Source: an uncultured Oscillospiraceae bacterium (lineage in GTDB: Bacteria; Bacillota; Clostridia; Oscillospirales; Oscillospiraceae). From it: a stretch of 56,955 nucleotides of DNA. Each line of letters starts with the position of its first letter. The first letter of the stretch is position 1. Of the stretch, positions 42,457 to 51,796 are shown piece after piece. A program made the translations under genes and the position numbers. Under the pieces are notes generated by a model. The model saw only the letters and a list, made by a program, of their open reading frames with translations, did not search any database and had not been told where the DNA came from. The stretch spans positions 20,869-77,823 of the forward strand of contig CAJOIU010000010.1 of assembly GCA_905234855.1 (NCBI GenBank), given 5' to 3'.

Positions 42457-43677
42457 TCATCCGCGGGCATATTCCTCCGCGATGTTCATGAGGATCTCCG
42501 CCGTTTTTTCCATCCGCTCCGCGGAGGCATGCTCATAGGGTCCGTGATAGCAGAAGCCGCCCATCCCCAGATTCGGACAGGGAAGCCCTCGGAACGAGAG
42601 CTGAGAACCGTCCGTCCCGCCGCGGACAGGCTTCGTGACCGGGTCAAGTCCCGCCCGGCGGATGGCATTCTCGGCCTTTTGCAGCACCTCGGGATGCTCC
42701 CGCAGCACCTCGGCCATGTTATAATACTGATCCCGCAGCGCAAGAAACGCCGTCCCCGCGCCGTATTTCCCGTTGATCGCCGCTTCCAGTCGGCGCATCC
42801 GCTCCTTCCGCGCCTCGAACTTCGCCCGATCGTGATCCCGCAGGATGAAGGACACCGCCGCGTCCGACACGTCGCCGGTGATCTCCGTCAGATGATAGAA
42901 GCCCTCATAGCCCTCCGTCGTTTCCGGCGTTTCGTCCGCGGGAACGGATGCGGCGATCTCCGCCGCTATGGCGGCGGCGTTTTTCATCAGCCCCTTGGCG
43001 GAGCCGGGATGGACGGAAACGCCCCGGATCGTGAATTTGGCCGCGGCGGCGTTGAAGGTCTCATATTCCAGCTCGCCCACGTCTCCGCCGTCCACCGTAT
43101 AAGCGGCCGCCGCGCCGAAGCGCTCCAAGTCGAGAAGCGCCGCGCCATGACCGATCTCCTCGTCCGGCGTGAAGCATACGCGAACCGGCCCATGGGGGAT
43201 ATTCTCCCGCTGCAGGCGCTCCACGGCGGTCAGGATCGCCGCCACCCCCGCCTTATCGTCCGCACCGAGGACGGTAAGGCCGTCTGTAACGATCAGCGTC
43301 TCGCCCTTCAACATCGGCAGATGGGTAAAGACGGCAGGTGACAAAACGAGCCCGGAATCACCCAGCGGGAGTTCCCCGCCGTCGTAGTCGCGAACCACCG
43401 CCGGGCGGACGGAGGCGCCCTCCGGAACGGGCACCGTATCGATATGGGCGATGAAGCCCACCGCCGGGCGATCCTCATAGCCCGCCGTCGCGGGCAGATT
43501 TCCGTATACATAAGCGTGCTCGTCCATGAGCACGCCCTCCAAACCCATGGCGCGCATCTCCTCCGCCAGTGCCTGCGCCAGCGCGTGCTGGCAGGCGGTG
43601 GAGGGCGTCTCCGTCCCGTTTTCGTCGCTGGGCGTGCGGAATGCCGCGTATTTCAACAGGCGTTCATATGCTTTCAT
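42457..43677 (-). CDS. pepT: Peptidase T (tripeptide aminopeptidase)
   Basis: PepT (406 aa), a di-zinc M20 peptidase that removes N-terminal residues from tripeptides in the cytoplasm. The metal ligands are visible in order: FIAHIDTVP (His), LGADDKAG (Asp), FTPDEEIGHG (Glu), YTVDGGDVGE (Asp) and CYHGPYEHA (His). RGGTDGSQLS is also conserved. The start at 43677 has GGGAGG 6 bases upstream; an in-frame ATG seven codons earlier lacks one. An extended -10 promoter lies about 40 bp upstream. Confidence 0.97.
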   Translation of the reverse strand: MKAYERLLKYAAFRTPSDENGTETPSTACQHALAQALAEEMRAMGLEGVLMDEHAYVYGNLPATAGYEDRPAVGFIAHIDTVPVPEGASVRPAVVRDYDGGELPLGDSGLVLSPAVFTHLPMLKGETLIVTDGLTVLGADDKAGVAAILTAVERLQRENIPHGPVRVCFTPDEEIGHGAALLDLERFGAAAAYTVDGGDVGELEYETFNAAAAKFTIRGVSVHPGSAKGLMKNAAAIAAEIAASVPADETPETTEGYEGFYHLTEITGDVSDAAVSFILRDHDRAKFEARKERMRRLEAAINGKYGAGTAFLALRDQYYNMAEVLREHPEVLQKAENAIRRAGLDPVTKPVRGGTDGSQLSFRGLPCPNLGMGGFCYHGPYEHASAERMEKTAEILMNIAEEYARG

Positions 43678-43715
43678 TTCGATCCTCCCATGGTTCACAT
43701 CGTATTCTGACGGCT

Positions 43716-43724
43716 ATTATAGCA
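43716..43724 (-). promoter_or_regulatory. Extended -10 promoter of pepT
   Basis: Minus-strand TGC-TATAAT, about 40 bp upstream of the pepT start. Back to back with the plus-strand promoter at 43738-43766. Confidence 0.65.
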
Positions 43725-43737
43725 CAAAACGGCGCGC

Positions 43738-43766
43738 TTTACATTCCGCTGCCGATATTTTATAAT
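43738..43766 (+). promoter_or_regulatory. SigA promoter of the TIGR04255-DUF1292 unit
   Basis: TTTACA (43738-43743), 17-bp spacer, TATAAT (43761-43766), 33 bp upstream of the TIGR04255 start. Adjacent to the divergent pepT promoter. Confidence 0.8.
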
Positions 43767-43799
43767 AAGTTCGATCACGCAGGAAAGGCAGGCGGGCAT

Positions 43800-44567
43800 A
43801 TGCCGCATTACGCAAGAAATTATATCACACAAGTCATCGTGCGGGCGGATTTTCTGCCGAACACCGTTCCCATGCTCCAGCCGGAGGCAAGGCTCCTCGA
43901 GCTTATGGACGGTTTTCCCCTTCGGGAACGCCTCAACCGCACCAAGACAGAGGTGCACATCCGCAAAACGCCGCAGGGGCCGATGAAGGATACGCATACC
44001 GCAAACTACATGGAACACAACTTCCATACGGAGGACAAGCTCCGCCATGTAGCCGCCTGCGGCGAGTATCTCTTTTATGAAACCAAGCGCTACGAGGGGT
44101 TCGAGTCTGTGCGGGACACCTTCCTCGATCTGATGGACGCCATGGCGGAGCAGTATCCCACCCTGCGTCTGCGGCGGCTTGGCATGCGCTATATAAACGA
44201 GATCAAGCTCCCGGAGGCGGACGCGGGTCCCGGCCTCGGGGCGGAGTTCTGGGAAACCTACATCAATCCCCTGCTGCTGGGCGGTCTTCGCTTCGCTGCC
44301 AACGACGGCGCGCTGGCGCGCCATATGTGCTCCACAGAGCTCAATTACGGCACCGACCGCGCCACGGTGAAATACGGCATCTTCAACAGCGAATACCCTA
44401 AGCCGAACCGCCGCAGGGAGTTCATCCTCGATATCGACACTTACTGCCAGGCTGCACTGACGGCGGAAGCCGTCCCCGCCAAGCTGGAGGATTACCACAA
44501 GGCGGCCTGCTCCGTTTTCGAGGCCGCCGTCACCGATGCGCTCCGCGCCCGTATGAACCGGGCGTAG
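43800..44567 (+). CDS. TIGR04255-family protein
   Basis: A 255 aa soluble protein of the sporadically distributed TIGR04255 family. The match rests on the N-terminal YARNYITQVIVRADF strand, the LRLRRLGMRYINEIKLP motif (about 120-136) and the DIDTY strand in the C-terminal half. No catalytic motif is evident and no function is known to me for the family, although members often occur in variable genome regions. AGGAAAGG lies about 11 bases before the ATG. It lies 20 bp before a DUF1292 gene and shares its promoter. Confidence 0.75.
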   Translation: MPHYARNYITQVIVRADFLPNTVPMLQPEARLLELMDGFPLRERLNRTKTEVHIRKTPQGPMKDTHTANYMEHNFHTEDKLRHVAACGEYLFYETKRYEGFESVRDTFLDLMDAMAEQYPTLRLRRLGMRYINEIKLPEADAGPGLGAEFWETYINPLLLGGLRFAANDGALARHMCSTELNYGTDRATVKYGIFNSEYPKPNRRREFILDIDTYCQAALTAEAVPAKLEDYHKAACSVFEAAVTDALRARMNRA

Positions 44568-44587
44568 CGCGGAAAGAGAGGTTTCTG

Positions 44588-44875
44588 ATGTCCGACATCC
44601 CCGATATCATCCTTCTGACGAATGACCTTGGCGAGCGGGTGGGCTTCGCCCCCGTAGCCACCGTCCCCTTCGGCGAGGGCACCTATATGATCCTGCGGCC
44701 GGTCACGCCCATGGAGGGCGCGGACGAGGGCGACGCCTTCGTGTTTTCCGTTTCGCAGGCGGACGGCGACCGCGCTGAGGACGATGTGGATTACCTCACG
44801 ATGGAAACCGACGACAACGTGATCGACGCCGTTTTCGCTCTGTATGAGCAGAGCCTGAGGAACGACCGGCGCTGA
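44588..44875 (+). CDS. DUF1292 family protein (YrzB-like)
   Basis: A 95 aa acidic protein with the DUF1292 pattern: DIILLTNDLGERVGFAPVATVPF, a YMILRPV strand, and DDVDYLTMETDDNVIDAVFALYE at the C-terminus. The family is widespread in Firmicutes and its function is unknown; in many genomes it sits near alaS-yrzL-yqgF, which is not the case here. AGAGAGG precedes the ATG. It ends the unit; no clear terminator was seen before the candidate ArgR sites. Confidence 0.85.
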   Translation: MSDIPDIILLTNDLGERVGFAPVATVPFGEGTYMILRPVTPMEGADEGDAFVFSVSQADGDRAEDDVDYLTMETDDNVIDAVFALYEQSLRNDRR

Positions 44876-44886
44876 TACACTTCGAT

Positions 44887-44984
44887 TATTCATTTTTTAT
44901 CGCATTTTCGCCGAAATATTCATATGTTAAAGAAATATTTACAAAAATATTCATTATTTTCTGCATAAAGCTCTTGATATTCAT
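44887..44984. promoter_or_regulatory. Four TATTCAT candidate ArgR half-sites upstream of argG
   Basis: TATTCAT occurs at 44887-44893, 44917-44923, 44948-44954 and 44978-44984, in one orientation, with starts 30, 31 and 30 bp apart (about three helical turns). The heptamer matches the TATTCA half of ARG boxes bound by ArgR/AhrC. The last copy overlaps the argG promoter. Confidence 0.6.
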
Positions 44985-45002
44985 GGAACATCGGCGTAAA
45001 AT
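44974..45002 (+). promoter_or_regulatory. SigA promoter of argGH
   Basis: TTGATA (44974-44979), 17-bp spacer, TAAAAT (44997-45002), 38 bp upstream of the argG start. The fourth TATTCAT motif covers the spacer side of the -35. Confidence 0.75.
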
Positions 45003-45040
45003 CCAGTCATTGACGAAATTGCTGTACGGAGGAACACACC

Positions 45041-46261
45041 ATGTCGGATATCAAGAAAGTCGTTCTCGCCTATTCGGGCGGATTGGATACATCGGTTATC
45101 ATCCCTTGGCTGAAGGAGAACTATGATAACTGCGAGGTCATCGCGGTCTCCGGCAACGTCGGCCAGGCCGACGAGCTGGAGGGGCTGGAGGAAAAGGCGC
45201 TCAAAACCGGCGCCTCGAAGCTTTATGTCCTCGACCTCACCGACGATTATGTGGATAATTACATCATCCCGACCATGAAAGCCGGAGCGGTATACGAGGA
45301 ATATCTGCTCGGCACGAGCCACGCCCGCCCCTGCATCGCGAAGGGACTCGTGGATATTGCTCTCAAGGAGGGCGCGGACGCTATCGCCCACGGCTGCACC
45401 GGCAAGGGCAACGATCAGGTGCGGTTCGAGCTGGCCATCAAGCACTTTGCGCCGAATATGAAGATCATCGCCCCGTGGCGGGAGTGGTCGATCAAGAGCC
45501 GCGAGGAGGAGATCGACTACGCCGAGGCGCACGATATCCCCCTGCGGATCAGCCGGGAGACAAACTATTCGAAGGACAAGAACCTCTGGCATCTCTCCCA
45601 CGAGGGACTCGATCTGGAGGATCCCGGCAACGAGCCGCAATATGAGAAGCCCGGCTTCTTGGAGATGAGCGTCTCGCCCATGCAGGCGCCGGATTCGCCG
45701 ACCTATGTCACCATCGACTTCGAGCAGGGCGTTCCCGTGGCGGTGGACGGCGAAAAGATGAGCGCGAAGGAGATCATCTATCGGCTCAACGACCTCGGCG
45801 GCGCGAACGGCATCGGCCTTCTGGACATTGTGGAAAACCGGCTTATCGGCATCAAATGCCGGGGTGTGTACGAGACCCCGGGCGGTGCGATCCTTTATAA
45901 GGCTCACAGCGTTCTGGAGCAGATCTGCCTCGACAAGATGACCCTGCACGAAAAGCAGCGGATCGCCATCACCTTCGCGGAGCTCGTATATAACGGCCAA
46001 TGGTTCACCCCGCTGCGGGAGGCGCTCTCCGCTTTTGTAGACAAGACGCAGGAGCGTGTCACCGGCACGGTGCGGCTGAAGCTTTATAAGGGCAACATGA
46101 TAAACGCGGGCGTTTGGAGCCCCTACTCCCTGTATTCCGAGCAGATCGCCACCTTCGGCGAGTCGGATTACAACCAGAAGGACGCCGAGGGCTTCATTAA
46201 CTGCTACGGCCTTCCCGTCAAGGTGCAGGCCATGGTGGATCAGGGGCTGCTCGATGGTTAA
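45041..46261 (+). CDS. argG: Argininosuccinate synthase
   Basis: ArgG (406 aa) condenses citrulline and aspartate using ATP in arginine synthesis. The N-terminal nucleotide-binding motif is [13 protein letters not shown] (SGGxDS-type P-loop, 8-20), followed by [25 protein letters not shown] and AYSGGL-type family signatures. The C-terminal multimerisation domain is complete. GGAGG precedes the ATG. The stop overlaps argH by 8 bases, so translation is coupled. Control by ArgR is likely from the upstream motifs. Confidence 0.98.
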   Translation: MSDIKKVVLAYSGGLDTSVIIPWLKENYDNCEVIAVSGNVGQADELEGLEEKALKTGASKLYVLDLTDDYVDNYIIPTMKAGAVYEEYLLGTSHARPCIAKGLVDIALKEGADAIAHGCTGKGNDQVRFELAIKHFAPNMKIIAPWREWSIKSREEEIDYAEAHDIPLRISRETNYSKDKNLWHLSHEGLDLEDPGNEPQYEKPGFLEMSVSPMQAPDSPTYVTIDFEQGVPVAVDGEKMSAKEIIYRLNDLGGANGIGLLDIVENRLIGIKCRGVYETPGGAILYKAHSVLEQICLDKMTLHEKQRIAITFAELVYNGQWFTPLREALSAFVDKTQERVTGTVRLKLYKGNMINAGVWSPYSLYSEQIATFGESDYNQKDAEGFINCYGLPVKVQAMVDQGLLDG

Positions 46262-47585
46262 TCTCTGGGGCGGCCTTGTTGCCGAAACGGCCAAACAGCT
46301 CAACTCCTCCATCGGCTTCGACAGCCGCATGTGGCGGGAGGATATCACCGGCTCGCTGGCGCATGCCGCCATGCTGGGAGCACAGGGCATCCTCTCCGCC
46401 GAGGACGAGGAGGCGATCCGCGCCGGGCTGGAGGGCATTTACCGGGATATCGAAAGCGGCGCCCTCGCCATCGACATGACAGCGGAGGATATACACACCT
46501 TCGTGGAGATGGAGCTCACAAAACGCATCGGCGACGCAGGCAAGCGCCTGCACACCGCCCGCAGCCGCAACGATCAGGTAGCCACCGATCTTCGGCTGTA
46601 CCTGCGCGGACAGATCGACGAGACAGTCGACCTCATCCGCAGTGTGATTGCCGCGCTGCGGCAGCAGGCGGAAGCCCATGCGGACACCGTCATGCCGGGC
46701 TATACGCATCTTCAGCGGGCGCAGCCCGTCACCTTCGGGCATTACCTGTGCGCCTATGCCATGATGCTCGTGCGGGACGCCGGACGCCTCCAAGACGCCC
46801 GGGCGCGGCTCAATCAATGCCCCCTCGGCGCCTGCGCGCTGGCGGGAACGACCTTCCCGACGGATCGGGCGATGACGGCGGCAGCGCTGGGCTTCGATTC
46901 CCCCTGCCTCAACAGTCTCGACGCGGTGTCCGACCGGGATTTCTGTGTGGAGCTCATGAGCGATCTCTCGCTTCTGATGGCACATTTGAGCCGTTTTTCC
47001 GAGGAGCTTGTGCTCTGGTCGAGCCTCGAATTTCATTTCGTCACGCTGCCGGAGGGCTTCGTGACCGGCTCTTCCATCATGCCGCAGAAGAAAAACCCCG
47101 ATATGGCGGAGCTCATCCGGGGAAAGACCGGGCGGGTCTACGGCGACCTCATGACGATGCTCACCGTATTGAAGGGACTGCCGCTCGCGTATAACAAAGA
47201 CCTGCAGGAGGACAAGGAGGCCGTTTTCGACGCGCTGGACACGGCGAAGCTCTGCCTGTCCGTCATGGCGCCCATGGTGGCCGGGATGACGGCGCACGCC
47301 GACGCGATGCGCAAAGCCGCGGGCGCTGGCTTCATCAACGCCACCGACTGCGCCGACTGGCTGGTATCCCACGGCGTCCCCTTCCGGGAGGCCTACGGCA
47401 TCGCCGCGGGACTTGTCCACGCGGGAACGCCGCTGGAGGACGTGAGCATCGAGGCATACAAAAACGCCTGCCCCGTCTTCGACGAGAGCATTTACGACGC
47501 GATCAATCTCGATAACTGCGTGAAGCGCCGGAACCTGCCCATGGCGGAGCAGCTTGCGTTTCTCGGTCGGTTCTTAAGTGAATAA
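46254..47585 (+). CDS. argH: Argininosuccinate lyase
   Basis: ArgH (443 aa) splits argininosuccinate to arginine and fumarate. It starts inside the argG stop (ATGGTTAA). Landmarks are [44 protein letters not shown] and the fumarase-superfamily signature [12 protein letters not shown] with the catalytic loop serine. C-terminal GYxxATD-type residues appear as [11 protein letters not shown]. The length is slightly shorter than the 458 aa norm. A terminator follows 10 bp later. Confidence 0.98.
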   Translation: MVNLWGGLVAETAKQLNSSIGFDSRMWREDITGSLAHAAMLGAQGILSAEDEEAIRAGLEGIYRDIESGALAIDMTAEDIHTFVEMELTKRIGDAGKRLHTARSRNDQVATDLRLYLRGQIDETVDLIRSVIAALRQQAEAHADTVMPGYTHLQRAQPVTFGHYLCAYAMMLVRDAGRLQDARARLNQCPLGACALAGTTFPTDRAMTAAALGFDSPCLNSLDAVSDRDFCVELMSDLSLLMAHLSRFSEELVLWSSLEFHFVTLPEGFVTGSSIMPQKKNPDMAELIRGKTGRVYGDLMTMLTVLKGLPLAYNKDLQEDKEAVFDALDTAKLCLSVMAPMVAGMTAHADAMRKAAGAGFINATDCADWLVSHGVPFREAYGIAAGLVHAGTPLEDVSIEAYKNACPVFDESIYDAINLDNCVKRRNLPMAEQLAFLGRFLSE

Positions 47586-47594
47586 GAAGCACGC

Positions 47595-47628
47595 GGAGGA
47601 GCCGAATGACCGGCTCCTCCCTTCTTTT
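47595..47628 (+). terminator. Terminator of argGH
   Basis: Ten-bp stem GGAGGAGCCG (47595-47604) with CGGCTCCTCC (47611-47620), 6-nt loop, followed by CTTCTTTTCC. Confidence 0.85.
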
Positions 47629-47637
47629 CCGTTCCGT

Positions 47638-49935
47638 TTATTTCAGCGCCAGCGACCCGATCCCGTCGCACCAGCTCCAATACGGCGTCATATCCGCCGG
47701 AAGCGTCGCGGTATCGATCCGCCGGGGAGACACAAGCAGCGCATCGTACCTCTGATACAGCGGCAGCTCGCAGCCCCAGTCCATCACAAGCTCCATCGCC
47801 TCGCGGTAGAGCGCCCGGCGCTCCTCCCGATCGTCCGTTTGAAGACCGGCGGTGATCAATGCGTCCAGCTCGTCGTCCCGGATGGCATAGTAGTTCGAGC
47901 CGGTTCCGCGGCCGCGGGCGTTGGCGCTGTGGTATCGTTGGGTCATATCGGGATCGGCGGCAGTCTGCCACGCCCCCGCCCACAGCATGACCTCGCCGCT
48001 TTCCAGCGCCGAGCTCCACTCCTCATGATCCGCGTCCACGATCTCCAGCGTGACGCCGAGCCGTTTCAGCGCCTTGGCCGCGGCCTCCGCCACACCGAAG
48101 GCGGCGTGGGCGCCCCGGCCGTAACCGGGGATGAGGATCGTATATGTCTCGTCCATATCCGTGAAACGTCCCGCCTCAGGATCATAGGTAAAGCCTGCGG
48201 CGTCGAAATACCACAGCGCCGCCCGCTCCGCCGCCGTGTGCCGGGCGGTATCGCCGAATCCCGGCGCGTAGATTGGCTTTCCCCAGCGATTGAGGGAATA
48301 CGCCTCGCGATAGCCCTCGTCCTCCGGCAGCGGCGCAGCCCACGAGAGATCGGATATAGGATATTCGATCACCCGGGCGCACTCGCCGTAATACGCCTCC
48401 ACCGCCTCGGCACGGCAGGCCGCCAGCAGCGTCATGAAGCCCTTCCGCAGCGCCTTGGACGCCTCGGAGCCCGGCTCTCCGTCCACGTTCACCCGGTCGG
48501 CGTTGATGCCGATATAGCCATAGCCGGGATACGGCAGGAGCCGCGTTTCGATCTCCGTGCCGGAGAGAGAACCGCCGTTTTGATCCTGCAGGGCAGCCAG
48601 CGCCGCCGGGTCGCCCGTCAGCGCAGCGATATCGAACGCTCCTTCCGCGACGCCCACGATCCGGGCTTCCGGCTCCGCCGCCGTCAGCGCCACCGTCTCG
48701 ATCGCAGGAGCGCCCGCATAATACGATTCGTTTGCCCGGAGCGTGACGGCGCCGCCGTCCGCGCTCTCCAGCACATAAGGCCCGCAGCCTATCGGCTCGG
48801 CGCTTTTGGCCTTGACGGCATTGAGATCCCCCTTCAGGAAGCCGAAGCTGTCGCTTGCCTCGTCATAGAGCGCCACATCCCCGTAATAATGCAGCGGTGC
48901 GATCGGAAGCGCCATTTTTTGCAGCAGCGAGGCGTCCTTCTCCGTAAGCCGGAGGGTCATGCTGTAGTCCCCCGTGCGGATCACGCCCGTGATGCGGTCA
49001 GCGCTTTCGCCGGTGCGCACGCCCACCGTGTATTCCGCCGCGTCGTCCCCCAGCTCCTCCATGAGCAGCGCTGTGAAATCGCTCCCGGCGGACTCATAGT
49101 TGATGCCGCTGTCCGAAAGGTCATATCCATAGTTTTCCACGATGGCCGCAAACAGCTCCGATACGCCCGCGTCCTCCCGCAGCTTCGGATAGCCCCATGC
49201 CGCCGCAGCAGCCGCCACATCACCCTCCTCCGCCATGCCGGAGGCAGCGCAGTAGTCCACGATCTCCTGCGCGAAGCGGTTTCCCGCCGCGTAAAACGCC
49301 CGCCATAAACGGTCGTATTGCTCCGCCGTATAGCGCTCGGTCTCTGTATACCCCGCGCCCTCAGTGGCAAGGATCAGCCGCAGCCGCGAACGCATTCCGC
49401 CGCGGTAGTCGTCCAGCCCCTCGATGGGAAGGCTGCCCACCTCGGAGGGGCCGTCATACATCGGATCGCACAGGACATAGATCCCAAAGATCACATCGTC
49501 GATGGTGGCAGGGACACCGTCGGAAAAAACGATATCGTCCCGCATCTTGAAGCGGTAATCCACCGTTTCATCGTCGTTTTCCACGACCTCCACGCTGCCG
49601 AGGCCGGTATAGGTATACGCTGTTTCATGATAGACCCGCGTCTCTCCGGCGATCCCGTCCGCCACCACGGCGCCGGAGCGGTCATAGGCCAGCAGGAAGC
49701 CGCTTGTCAGCTCCACCACCCGCAGATCCGCCTCCGTCTCCGCATAGAAGGGACTGAAGCGCCCCTCCGGCGCAGTTCCCGCGAACACCAGCTCCGTCTT
49801 CGCCTGCGTCGGCTCGGGCGCTGCCGTCGGCGCGGGTTCCGGCACAGGCGCGGGCGCCTCCCCGCCGCAGCCGGTCAAGGTCAGCAGCAGGGCAAAGGCG
49901 CAGAGCAGTGCCGCCGGTTTCTTCCCATGCATCAT
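47638..49935 (-). CDS. Large family-5 (oligopeptide-type) substrate-binding lipoprotein
   Basis: A 765 aa lipoprotein (lipobox LTGC, Cys23) with a Pro/Ala/Glu tether, belonging to the SBP_bac_5 class that feeds peptide/nickel ABC importers. Landmarks are GTAPEGRFSPFYAE (about 52-65), YTGLGSVEVVENDDETVDYRFKMRDDIVFSDGVPATIDDVIF-like strands (DIVFSDG near 130-136), the PIGCGPYVLE motif and NRWGKPIYAPGFG. At 765 aa it is about 200 residues longer than OppA; the extra material lies between about 155 and 330 and includes helical, Ala-rich segments. ATG 49935 follows GGAGGG by 8 bases. No permease or ATPase gene is adjacent, so it either shares a distant importer or works as a sensor. It follows the YcxB-like gene after 28 bp. 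Confidence 0.85.
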   Translation of the reverse strand: MMHGKKPAALLCAFALLLTLTGCGGEAPAPVPEPAPTAAPEPTQAKTELVFAGTAPEGRFSPFYAETEADLRVVELTSGFLLAYDRSGAVVADGIAGETRVYHETAYTYTGLGSVEVVENDDETVDYRFKMRDDIVFSDGVPATIDDVIFGIYVLCDPMYDGPSEVGSLPIEGLDDYRGGMRSRLRLILATEGAGYTETERYTAEQYDRLWRAFYAAGNRFAQEIVDYCAASGMAEEGDVAAAAAAWGYPKLREDAGVSELFAAIVENYGYDLSDSGINYESAGSDFTALLMEELGDDAAEYTVGVRTGESADRITGVIRTGDYSMTLRLTEKDASLLQKMALPIAPLHYYGDVALYDEASDSFGFLKGDLNAVKAKSAEPIGCGPYVLESADGGAVTLRANESYYAGAPAIETVALTAAEPEARIVGVAEGAFDIAALTGDPAALAALQDQNGGSLSGTEIETRLLPYPGYGYIGINADRVNVDGEPGSEASKALRKGFMTLLAACRAEAVEAYYGECARVIEYPISDLSWAAPLPEDEGYREAYSLNRWGKPIYAPGFGDTARHTAAERAALWYFDAAGFTYDPEAGRFTDMDETYTILIPGYGRGAHAAFGVAEAAAKALKRLGVTLEIVDADHEEWSSALESGEVMLWAGAWQTAADPDMTQRYHSANARGRGTGSNYYAIRDDELDALITAGLQTDDREERRALYREAMELVMDWGCELPLYQRYDALLVSPRRIDTATLPADMTPYWSWCDGIGSLALK

Positions 49936-49963
49936 CGGGCGATCCCTCCGTCCCCGTTTCTTC

Positions 49964-50554
49964 TCATTTCTTCCTTTTCCACGGCCCCCATGCCGGTCCC
50001 GTGCGTCCCAAGCGCAGGCCGGAGTGCTCCTCCCGGAACTGCTTCCGCGCGGCGCGATCCTCCTTTCTCCGGATCTCCTTATACGCCGTCCGGGAATTGG
50101 CAAACCATGTTTCCACCGCCTTCACCTGCGCCTCCGTCATGAGCCGCAGAGGCAGCAGATTGCTGGTGGTTTCGTCATTATAGAGAAACAGGCAGTCGCG
50201 GGTCTTTTGGAGCTTCGGCGTCCGTCTCCATTCGATCTGGGCGGTCGTATCGCCCTTTTTCACGAGCCAGCCGCTGCCGGTGAACTCGTATTCCACCGGC
50301 GGATCGATCACCGCGAGCTGATCCTTATAGCTCGCATGGATCACGATCTCATACAGCACGGCCACCGCCGCGTAGATCGCCAGCGGACCGAGGAAGGCAG
50401 CGGGACTGGCGTTGCCCGAAAAGAGGATGATGAGTCCGCAGATGGCGGCCATGCTCGCCGCCAGCAGGATATAAAAGCGCTTCATGCTCTCATGGCATGC
50501 CTGCCAATACTCCCGCCGCTGGATACCGCTCACCGTCAGTGAAAATTTCTTCAT
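49964..50554 (-). CDS. YcxB-like membrane protein
   Basis: A 196 aa protein with two adjacent TM segments (about 27-45 and 52-70) and a cytoplasmic C-terminal domain. The layout (two TM segments followed by a WRRTPKLQKTRDCLFLYND-type strand and LPLRLMTEAQVKAVETWF helix) fits the YcxB family of unknown function. The tail (about 165-196) is strongly basic. The start at 50554 has AGGA about 8-10 bases upstream; an ATG three codons earlier is too close to it. It is first in a unit with the peptide-binding lipoprotein. Confidence 0.65.
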   Translation of the reverse strand: MKKFSLTVSGIQRREYWQACHESMKRFYILLAASMAAICGLIILFSGNASPAAFLGPLAIYAAVAVLYEIVIHASYKDQLAVIDPPVEYEFTGSGWLVKKGDTTAQIEWRRTPKLQKTRDCLFLYNDETTSNLLPLRLMTEAQVKAVETWFANSRTAYKEIRRKEDRAARKQFREEHSGLRLGRTGPAWGPWKRKK

Positions 50555-50589
50555 AGCGCACATTCCTGTTCCCGATAGTGATTATTGTT

Positions 50590-50618
50590 ATTTTACCACA
50601 TCCCGAGGCATACCACAA
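50590..50618 (-). promoter_or_regulatory. Candidate promoter of the YcxB-peptide-binding-protein unit
   Basis: Read on the minus strand: TTGTGG (50613-50618), 17-bp spacer, TAAAAT (50590-50595), 35 bp upstream of the start. Confidence 0.5.
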
Positions 50619-50636
50619 GCCGCGGCGCAGCAGCAA

Positions 50637-50662
50637 AAAAGGACGGCCGAAGCCGTCCTTTT
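50637..50662. terminator. Terminator of the OYE-TRAP operon
   Basis: Perfect 11-bp stem AAAAGGACGGC (50637-50647) with GCCGTCCTTTT (50652-50662), CGAA loop. On the minus strand the stem's own TTTT plus TTT follow. It begins 17 bp after dctP and closes the operon. Confidence 0.92.
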
Positions 50663-50679
50663 CTGATAAGGTCAAGGGA

Positions 50680-51729
50680 TCAATGCTGCCAGTCGTAGCC
50701 GGTCATATCGGCGCAGAGCTGGAGGATCTTCTCCATGCCCTCGCCCTTGCCGTTGGCCTCCGCGGTGGCCATGGCGACGTCAGCCTTGGCCTCGAACACC
50801 GCCGCCCAGATGGTGGCGATATCCTCGTCGGAGAACACGACGAACTTGTTGCCGGTGGCCTCTTCGACCTCGGCGATGTTCGCCTCGATCTCGGCGTCAT
50901 ACTTGGCCATGGACCAATCGGCCGTATCGTCCGCTGCGCGCTGGATGATATCCTGCTGCTCGGCGGTCAGGCCATTCCACCAGTCAAGGTTCACGGTGAT
51001 GAAGTTGCCCGCGGTGTAGGTGCCGTCCAGCGCCCAGTAGGGAGCGACCTGATACCACTGCATGGAGACCATCGGGGTGAAGCCCATCTGGGTGCCATCG
51101 ATCATGCCGCGCTGCAGCGCGTCATAGGTTTCGGGCGGGGTGACAGCGGTCACTTGGAAGCCCAGCTTCTCGAAGATGGCAGCGTCGAAGTTGCCGAAGG
51201 AGCTGGAGCCGGCCACCAAGGAAGCGAGATCGGTGAAGGGATACTTGGTGCAGAAGGCGTTGGCGCCGCCGGGCAGCACGTTCAGGAACTTCATGTTGTG
51301 CTCGGCCAGCTCGCCCTGCACGAGAGCGGAGCATTCGGGATCGTCGAAGCAGACGGCGTTGAACATATCAAGGCAGGCCTTCGTGCCGCCGGGGGCGAAG
51401 CCGGGGAAGCCCAGATAGTTCAGGATGCCGGTGTGGGGCATATGACCGAAGGTGGTCATATTGACAGCGCCGGACTCCATCGCGTCGAGGATCTTGAAGT
51501 CGTCATACGCGGTGCCGCCCCAAGTGGTGTTCACGGTGATGGCGCCGCCGGAATACTCGTTCACGAGATCCATGAAGTGCTGGATGACCTCGCCGCCGGT
51601 TTCCGTCTGCTGATAGGTCGTGGAGAAGCTGATCTCCAAGGCTTCGCTGCCGGAGCTGCTGCCGCCGCCGCAGGCGGCCAGAGCAAGCACCATCACAACA
51701 GCCAGAAGCAGTGCAAGTACCTTTTTCAT
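50680..51729 (-). CDS. dctP: TRAP transporter solute-binding lipoprotein (DctP family)
   Basis: Receptor of a three-component TRAP importer, 349 aa, lipobox LAAC (Cys20). The DctP fold is recognised by GGEVIQHFMDLVNEYSGG (about 45-62), the MESGAVNMTTFGHMPH stretch (about 84-99) and ALQRGMIDGTQMGF (about 203-216), which follows the ligand-binding Arg region. The usual DctP arginine that clamps the ligand carboxylate (LR in a RxPG context) is not obvious to me, so the ligand may be atypical. It is last in the operon, separated from the hydrolase gene by about 70 bp. An AGGAGG site precedes it. Confidence 0.9.
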   Translation of the reverse strand: MKKVLALLLAVVMVLALAACGGGSSSGSEALEISFSTTYQQTETGGEVIQHFMDLVNEYSGGAITVNTTWGGTAYDDFKILDAMESGAVNMTTFGHMPHTGILNYLGFPGFAPGGTKACLDMFNAVCFDDPECSALVQGELAEHNMKFLNVLPGGANAFCTKYPFTDLASLVAGSSSFGNFDAAIFEKLGFQVTAVTPPETYDALQRGMIDGTQMGFTPMVSMQWYQVAPYWALDGTYTAGNFITVNLDWWNGLTAEQQDIIQRAADDTADWSMAKYDAEIEANIAEVEEATGNKFVVFSDEDIATIWAAVFEAKADVAMATAEANGKGEGMEKILQLCADMTGYDWQH

Positions 51730-51796
51730 GTTGTTTCCTCCTAAAAATTTTTGTTTTTTGCGATCTATTGCAGCGCTTTTCGCGTTACAACTGCAG

